This document shows, piece after piece, positions 6,170-9,373 of a stretch of DNA of 9,373 bases. Source of the stretch: an uncultured Gemmatimonadaceae bacterium (GTDB lineage: Bacteria; Gemmatimonadota; Gemmatimonadetes; Gemmatimonadales; Gemmatimonadaceae); assembly GCA_955652265.1 (NCBI GenBank), contig CATPBD010000068.1, positions 1 through 9,373 on the forward strand, written 5' to 3'. Under the pieces are notes generated by a model that saw only the letters and a list, made by a program, of their open reading frames with translations, was not told where the DNA came from and made no database searches. How positions within the stretch are numbered: the stretch's first letter is position 1; each line of letters begins with the position of its first letter. The translations under genes and the position numbers were made by a program.

Positions 6170-7639
6170 TCACTGGGCGGAAAGATCGCGAATGAGCTGC
6201 GTCATGAAAGCGACGCAGCGGGCATAGTCGTGGACGCCGACGCGCTCGTTCGTGCCGTGAATCCGGGCCAGGTCCGCTGGCCCGAGTGGCACCGGCAAAA
6301 AGCGGTAAACGTCGCGCGCGAAGCCTCCGTAGTGCCTGGAATCCGTGGCTTGGAGCACGAGCGACGGACCAACGATGGCGTCGGGCTCGAGCGCTCGGAT
6401 CGTGCGAGCGATGATGAGATACGAGGGAGAGCTCGTGCTGGAAGCCGGCGATGGCGGCGTGGGGCTACCGGCGAACGCAATCGCCACCCGGGAATCATCC
6501 ACGATTTCGCGCACATGCCTGAGGACGATCTCCGGTGTCTCACCCGGGATGATGCGGAAGTTCACGATCGCGCGCGCGCGAATCGGGAGAACGTTGTCCT
6601 TCTGACTTCCCTGGATCACTGTCGGTGCTGTGGTAGTGCGGATCGCGGCGTTCGTCGTTGGCGAGCGGGACATCTTGCTCAGCACCAGCGGCCGAGTGAG
6701 CCAGAGGTTCGCCAGCGCAATGCGGGAAGAGAGCACCATCCTGCGCCCGACTCGGTCGAACATCGCTGCGGTCCCATCGTCGAGACGCGCCCGCATCGGG
6801 TGCGTCTCCAACTGATCAATCGCGTGTGCGAGCGCCCCCACCGCGGTCTGTGTGGGTGGCATCGATGAATGCCCGCCGGTTCCCTGCACGGTCAGTTCTA
6901 CGCTCGCGTATCCTTTCTCCGAGATTCCGATGAGCCCGACCGGACGCGACGTTCCGGGAATCACACCACGCACGACGGCACTGCCCTCGTCGATTGCGAC
7001 AACCGGATGAACTCCGCGCGAGCGAAGGACTGCGATAATGTCGGTCGCGCCCCGCCCGATGACCTCTTCATCATCTGCGAAGGCGAGATAGACCGTCCGC
7101 CGCGGGTGAACGCCTTCCGCCACGAGCGCCTCGAGCGCCTCGACCGCCTCGAGCAGCGAAAGGACACCCACCTTGTCGTCCAACGAGCCGCGTCCCCAGA
7201 TGAATCCATCCGCGATGTCGCCAGAGAACGGCCGATGGGTCCAGTCGCGTTCCGACCCTGGCTCCACCGGCACGACGTCCAGATGCGACATCATCACGAT
7301 GGGCTCGAGCGAGGTGTCAGTGCCGGCCCACGTAAATAGAAGGTTCGCGTCGCCGACCCTTTCGTGTGCGAGCGTGGAATGCGTGTGTGGGAAAATGCGG
7401 GCGAGGTAGGCGTGCAGCGCGGTCAGCGCTGCACGCTGGGGAGCGGAGTCTTGGTAGGAGACGGTAGGGATCCTGATTGCGCCCGCGAGGTGTTCCGCAA
7501 GTATCGAGTCGTTCTCCGAAGGCAACGGCCCGACGCCGGTGGTGTCGCTGGGGCTCGGTACGAAGCGGATCGTGCGAACGGTCACGACGACCACCAGGAC
7601 CAACAAGAGAGCGCCCAGGGCGATGGCGATCTTCTTCAT
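6170..7639 (-). CDS. M20 family metallopeptidase, PM20D1/Cps1-like, membrane-anchored
   Basis: The 489-residue protein is a di-zinc amidohydrolase of the M20 family. The animal relative PM20D1 makes and breaks N-acyl amino acids and yeast Cps1 is a carboxypeptidase; which reaction applies here is unknown. All expected active-site pieces are present: SHLDVVP with His119 and Asp121, WGRGSLDDK (148-156) with a bridging aspartate, DDEEVIG with the base Glu191 and metal ligand Glu192, AIDEGSA with Asp217, and IHGTNERV with His461. A lid domain starts near VQGTGGHSSMPP (251-262) and ends near 375. Residues 4-22 form one hydrophobic segment, and a linker (23-42) leads to the catalytic part, so the enzyme is probably anchored with its active site in the periplasm. 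Its start faces the divergent DUF188 gene. Ribosome site weak; 94 bases separate it from the small membrane protein. Confidence 0.92.
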   Translation of the reverse strand: MKKIAIALGALLLVLVVVVTVRTIRFVPSPSDTTGVGPLPSENDSILAEHLAGAIRIPTVSYQDSAPQRAALTALHAYLARIFPHTHSTLAHERVGDANLLFTWAGTDTSLEPIVMMSHLDVVPVEPGSERDWTHRPFSGDIADGFIWGRGSLDDKVGVLSLLEAVEALEALVAEGVHPRRTVYLAFADDEEVIGRGATDIIAVLRSRGVHPVVAIDEGSAVVRGVIPGTSRPVGLIGISEKGYASVELTVQGTGGHSSMPPTQTAVGALAHAIDQLETHPMRARLDDGTAAMFDRVGRRMVLSSRIALANLWLTRPLVLSKMSRSPTTNAAIRTTTAPTVIQGSQKDNVLPIRARAIVNFRIIPGETPEIVLRHVREIVDDSRVAIAFAGSPTPPSPASSTSSPSYLIIARTIRALEPDAIVGPSLVLQATDSRHYGGFARDVYRFLPVPLGPADLARIHGTNERVGVHDYARCVAFMTQLIRDLSAQ

Positions 7640-7728
7640 CGGTCGCCACTATGGCGCCGAAGACTATCTTCCGCCAGTCCGCAACCCAACCAGTCGCTCC
7701 TTATCCGACTCGGTAACATCTATTGGTC
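7640..7728. other. 89-base divergent intergenic region between the M20 peptidase and DUF188 genes
   Basis: Promoters for both flanking genes should lie here because they point away from each other. I see no convincing -35/-10 pair. The best plus-strand -10 is TAACAT (7714-7719), four of six matches, only 10 bases before the DUF188 ATG. On the minus strand GATAGT near 7670-7665 is a similar weak match. There is no clear palindrome. Confidence 0.3.
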
Positions 7729-8184
7729 ATGACACTCTGGATCGACGCCGACGCCGCTCCACAGCCCGTGAAGGAGATCTGCTTCCGGGCGTCGGAGCGC
7801 CTCAAGTTGCCGACTGTCCTTGTGGCAAACCAGCGTCTCCAGCTTCCGTTAGGGTACGCGCACGTGTCGGCCGTGCGCGTCGATGGCGGCCCGGACGTGG
7901 CTGACGGTTATATCGTGGAGCACGCTCTGGCGGGCGACGTGGCGGTCACCGCCGACATCCCGCTAGCCGCGCTCTTGGTGCCCAAGGGTGTCGTCGTCCT
8001 TGACCCTCGGGGTGACGAGTACACCGCGGAGAGCATTGGGGAGCGACTGTCGGTGCGGAACTTCATGGACAAACTTCGGGCAACGGGCGTCGAGACCGGC
8101 GGCCACGCGGCTTACGGCGCGCGCGAGAAGCAGGCATTCGCAAACGCACTCGACCGTGCGCTCACGCGCGCGCTCCGACGCTGA
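7729..8184 (+). CDS. DUF188 (YaiI/YqxD family) protein
   Basis: This 151-residue cytoplasmic protein belongs to the widespread YaiI/YqxD family, whose fold resembles PIN-type nucleases but whose job is not established. Family pieces in order are WIDADAAPQPVK (4-15), TVLVAN (29-34), GGPDVADGYIVEHALAGDVAVTADIPLA (53-80) with several aspartates that could bind metal, DPRGDEYT (92-99), and the TGG segment (123-125) followed by a C-terminal helix. In most relatives the first motif reads DADACP; the cysteine is alanine here (Ala10), while the aspartates Asp6 and Asp8 remain. The ATG at 7729 is chosen because the family begins two or three residues before WIDAD; a TTG two codons earlier is possible but adds nothing. 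No Shine-Dalgarno sequence is visible, so the mRNA may be leaderless or nearly so. Confidence 0.92.
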   Translation: MTLWIDADAAPQPVKEICFRASERLKLPTVLVANQRLQLPLGYAHVSAVRVDGGPDVADGYIVEHALAGDVAVTADIPLAALLVPKGVVVLDPRGDEYTAESIGERLSVRNFMDKLRATGVETGGHAAYGAREKQAFANALDRALTRALRR

Positions 8185-8211
8185 AACGCGCCATCAATCT
8201 CCTTGCTATAC

Positions 8212-8586
8212 CTACAGCCTTGGTCCCGCTGTGAGTCGGCGGTTGGGAGGCCTGGTCAAGTAGGACACAGCCACAAGTGCCAGGACTACCGGCGCAAGGA
8301 TCCAGGATTTCACATCTCCCGACAAGTAGCCGGAGATGATCGCCATAACCAATGCGAACGTCACGCCCGCGTACGCCCATTCCTTCAGCAACGCAAATCC
8401 TGGCAGCAACAGGACGATCGCCGCGACCGGCTTGGCGATTCCAAGAACTATCCGGAGGTGCTGCGGGTAGCCGGCCTTGGCGAATCCGTTGACTACCTGC
8501 TCACTCCCGGTGAGGTAAGTCAGGGAACCCAACAGCGCTAAGGAAGCGAGCGCCGTGCTGCCCCAATAGGCAATCTTTCGAGCCAT
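8212..8586 (-). CDS. DoxX-like four-helix membrane protein
   Basis: The 124-residue protein matches the DoxX-like group of small integral membrane proteins. It has four hydrophobic helices at about 9-27, 46-66, 70-89 and 94-111. Typical features are a short loop with VVNGFAKAGYP (31-41) after helix one, LGIAKPVAAIVLLLP (48-62), and LKEWAYAG (67-74). DoxX-type proteins are often linked to redox stress or thiosulfate/quinone chemistry, but this subgroup has no proven reaction. A GGAGG ribosome site lies 4 bases before the ATG. The gene begins 22 bases after the HxlR regulator stop, on the same strand, so regulator and membrane protein form a two-gene operon. It converges with the DUF188 gene (27 bases between stops; no terminator visible there). 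Confidence 0.85.
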   Translation of the reverse strand: MARKIAYWGSTALASLALLGSLTYLTGSEQVVNGFAKAGYPQHLRIVLGIAKPVAAIVLLLPGFALLKEWAYAGVTFALVMAIISGYLSGDVKSWILAPVVLALVAVSYLTRPPNRRLTAGPRL

Positions 8587-8608
8587 GAATCCTCCAGTGG
8601 GTGTTAGA

Positions 8609-9070
8609 CTAACCGGCCACGCGGGATGGCCGAGCCCGAAGCATCGGCGCGGGGCGGACGAGGGGCGCTGACTTCACCGGCCGCCGATTCCGGGCATCGT
8701 ACGCGGCCCGCGCCGTGTCCACCTCGGTGAGGTGGGCGCCCGACCATTCGACGAGCCCGCGTACCAGTTGGCGAAGTGTCCTACCGAGTTTCGTGAGCGC
8801 GTACTCCACGCGCGGCGGCACCTGGGGATAGACCTTGCGCGTCACCAGGCCATCACGCTCCATGCCGCGGAGCGTCACCGTCAACATCCGCTGACTGATC
8901 CCGTTCACCCGACTCCGCAGCTCGTTGAACCGCAATGTGCCTGCATCGCCGAGCACGTGGATGACGTACACCGACCACTTGTCTCCCACGCGCGCCAACA
9001 TCTCCCGCGCGTGGCAGTTCGCCGGCGTATGTTCCAGTTCGGGTGGCCGCGCGATGCCCTTTTTTTGCAT
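8609..9070 (-). CDS. HxlR-family transcriptional regulator (winged helix)
   Basis: HxlR proteins are dimeric winged-helix repressors or activators that often sense quinones, aldehydes or oxidants. In 153 residues the HTH domain runs from about 17 to 110: CHAREMLARVGDKWS (19-33) with the conserved Cys19, the helix RFNELRSRVNGISQRMLTVTLRGMERDGLV (47-76) including the GIS turn and the recognition helix, and PPRVEYALTKLG (85-96) forming the wing and start of the last helix. In characterised relatives such as YodB and HypR the cysteine at this place is the redox switch. The C-terminal tail (about 125-153) is rich in Arg, Pro and Ala and goes beyond the usual domain. A GGAG ribosome site lies 6 bases before the ATG. 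The gene is followed by a DoxX-like gene and is divergent from a second DoxX gene, its probable targets. Confidence 0.93.
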   Translation of the reverse strand: MQKKGIARPPELEHTPANCHAREMLARVGDKWSVYVIHVLGDAGTLRFNELRSRVNGISQRMLTVTLRGMERDGLVTRKVYPQVPPRVEYALTKLGRTLRQLVRGLVEWSGAHLTEVDTARAAYDARNRRPVKSAPLVRPAPMLRARPSRVAG

Positions 9071-9072
9071 TG

Positions 9073-9088
9073 GTTACTCCGAAGTGAC
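9073..9088. promoter_or_regulatory. Operator-like near-palindrome over the hxlR ribosome-binding site
   Basis: GTTACT (9073-9078) and AGTGAC (9083-9088) form an inverted repeat with a 4-base spacer and one mismatch. The core GTTAC is the same word found four times in the nearby operator array. The element covers the GGAG (9081-9078) that serves hxlR translation, only two bases from the ATG. It could be an extra binding site for the regulator; it could also be a coincidence imposed by the ribosome site. Confidence 0.35.
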
Positions 9089-9090
9089 TC

Positions 9091-9117
9091 AGGCACGTTC
9101 GCGTGCCTTCTTTTTTG
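9091..9117 (+). terminator. Plus-strand intrinsic terminator inside the hxlR leader
   Basis: AGGCACG (9091-9097), loop TTCG (9098-9101) and CGTGCCT (9102-9108) make a perfect 7-base-pair stem with a UUCG-type tetraloop, followed by TCTTTTTT (9109-9116). This is the standard form of a Rho-independent terminator for transcription moving right. On the minus strand the hairpin is not followed by a T-tract, so it should not stop hxlR transcription. It would block read-through from the left, antisense to hxlR, from reaching the doxX promoter region. Confidence 0.6.
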
Positions 9118-9133
9118 CCGCGAACGAGCGCTT

Positions 9134-9181
9134 TAGGTTACTGATAGTTACCAACAGTAACTAGGTACGAACAGTAACCTA
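9134..9181. promoter_or_regulatory. Operator array of GTTAC/GTAAC half-sites in the hxlR/doxX divergent region
   Basis: Four half-sites lie in 48 bases: GTTAC at 9137-9141 and 9147-9151, GTAAC at 9157-9161 and 9174-9178. The first three are exactly 10 bases apart, one helical turn. Two perfect inverted repeats come out of this: an outer pair TAGGTTACTG (9134-9143) with CAGTAACCTA (9172-9181), and an inner pair TAGTTAC (9145-9151) with GTAACTA (9157-9163). HxlR-type regulators bind short inverted repeats with TAC/GTA cores between divergent genes, so this is the likely HxlR binding region. Promoters for both hxlR and doxX should overlap it, but I cannot place a good -35/-10 pair in either direction. 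Confidence 0.7.
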
Positions 9182-9203
9182 TATTGATGGAGGGCGCTAC
9201 ACC

Positions 9204-9373
9204 ATGGGTACCTACGCGGCGGATCTACAGACATTGAGCATCGGACTCCTGCTGGTGCGAGTCGTCATCGGCCTTATCATGGCCGCGCACGGAGCGCAGA
9301 AGTTGTTCGGTTGGTTCGGAGGCTACGGGCTCCGAGGGACTGGCGAATTCTTCGTGCAGCTCGGCTTTCAGCC
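9204..9373 (+). CDS. DoxX family membrane protein, N-terminal part (gene runs off the right edge)
   Basis: The first 56 codons are present. The start is the ATG at 9204, with GGAGGG (9189-9194) 9 bases upstream; an earlier ATG at 9187 is in another frame that soon stops. The visible protein has a first membrane helix at about residues 12-28 (IGLLLVRVVIGLIMAAH) followed by the DoxX hallmark HGAQKLFGWFGGYGL (28-42) and GTGEFF (45-50). Family members are four-helix integral membrane proteins, in some bacteria part of membrane complexes handling thiosulfate, quinones or oxidative stress. It is divergent from the HxlR regulator gene across the operator array and is its probable regulatory target. 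It is a different DoxX subgroup from the gene at 8212-8586. Confidence 0.88.
   Translation, partial: MGTYAADLQTLSIGLLLVRVVIGLIMAAHGAQKLFGWFGGYGLRGTGEFFVQLGFQ

Noticed and set aside
6151..6173. Cluster of GTGAC/GTCAC words behind the M20 peptidase stop, including GTGACAGTCAC at 6151-6161
   Set aside because: It could form a short hairpin with the third copy but has no T-tract, and part of it overlaps the coding end. Not enough to call a terminator or operator.
6230..6868. A 212-residue plus-strand open frame
   Set aside because: It lies antisense to the M20 peptidase, whose catalytic motifs are unmistakable; the frame is open because of high GC content.
7120..7165. Repeated CTCGAGCGCCTCGA-like units
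   Set aside because: They encode an Ala/Glu/Leu-rich helix (EAVEALEAL) of the M20 peptidase; the repeat is explained by codon use.
7723..7728. An upstream TTG start for the DUF188 gene
   Set aside because: It adds only two residues before an ATG that matches the usual family start, and no ribosome site favours it.
8603..8613. Perfect 11-base palindrome GTTAGACTAAC at the hxlR stop codon
   Set aside because: A single-base centre cannot form a hairpin, it differs from the GTTAC operator word, and an 11-base palindrome of this kind can occur by chance. No promoter is expected inside the two-gene operon.
9060..9066. Run of seven T at the start of hxlR, a possible slippery or error-prone site
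   Set aside because: It simply encodes two lysines at residues 3-4, and the downstream frame is intact with a good ribosome site for this start.
9180..9185. TATATT as the -10 box of the doxX gene
   Set aside because: Five of six bases match, but transcription would begin near 9192, inside the GGAGGG ribosome site (9189-9194), and the -35 position is poor. It may be part of the operator instead.
1..9373. Mobile element, defence island or CRISPR-like content
   Set aside because: No transposase, integrase, terminal inverted repeats, spaced direct repeats or recognised defence gene was found; the genes are typical single-copy chromosomal enzymes.

Overview
The window is a GC-rich stretch of bacterial chromosome with dense, ordinary-looking gene packing. 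I see no tRNA or rRNA gene, insertion sequence, CRISPR array or phage gene. Signal peptides ending in an SAQ-type cleavage site, a twin-arginine TIM-barrel protein, and the mix of small enzyme families fit a soil-type bacterium of the Gemmatimonadota/Acidobacteriota sort. That is only an impression from protein style, and no marker gene here fixes the phylum.

Layout. From 7639 down to the left edge, eleven genes lie head to tail on the minus strand. In transcription order they are: a membrane-anchored M20 peptidase of the PM20D1/Cps1 type (7639-6170); a two-helix small membrane protein (6075-5866); a divergent TrpF-like TIM barrel (5836-5159); a class I SAM methyltransferase (5137-4511); a GNAT acetyltransferase (4492-4031); a secreted xylose-isomerase-like TIM barrel (3980-3141); a membrane-embedded putative metal hydrolase of the DUF457/YdjM type (3113-2616); a 389-residue protein of unknown function (2540-1371); a VOC protein (1349-969); an anchored single-cysteine MsrA (884-201); and the start of a secreted protein running off the left edge (134-1). 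Gaps of 18-29 bases within TrpF-like/methyltransferase/GNAT, and between several other pairs, suggest co-transcribed blocks. A perfect TATAAT box at the GNAT stop codon, and a hairpin plus CATAAT box before the 389-residue gene, suggest where blocks begin.

On the right, a DUF188 (YaiI/YqxD) gene runs on the plus strand (7729-8184), divergent from the peptidase. It converges on a regulator operon: an HxlR-family repressor (9070-8609) followed by a DoxX-like membrane protein (8586-8212). Divergent from the regulator is a second, classical DoxX gene (9204 to the right edge).

The most coherent functional unit is this HxlR/DoxX divergon. Its 133-base control region holds four GTTAC/GTAAC half-sites, three of them exactly 10 bases apart, a fifth site on the hxlR ribosome-binding site, and a plus-strand hairpin with a T-tract. 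The conserved cysteine of the regulator and the two flanking DoxX-superfamily proteins point to a thiol- or quinone-type stress switch. Together with MsrA this gives a redox-defence flavour to part of the window, but nothing shows the genes form one pathway. I did not find a clearly new multi-gene system. The best leads are the operator array, the TrpF-like paralogue, the 389-residue unknown and the cysteine-rich methyltransferase.
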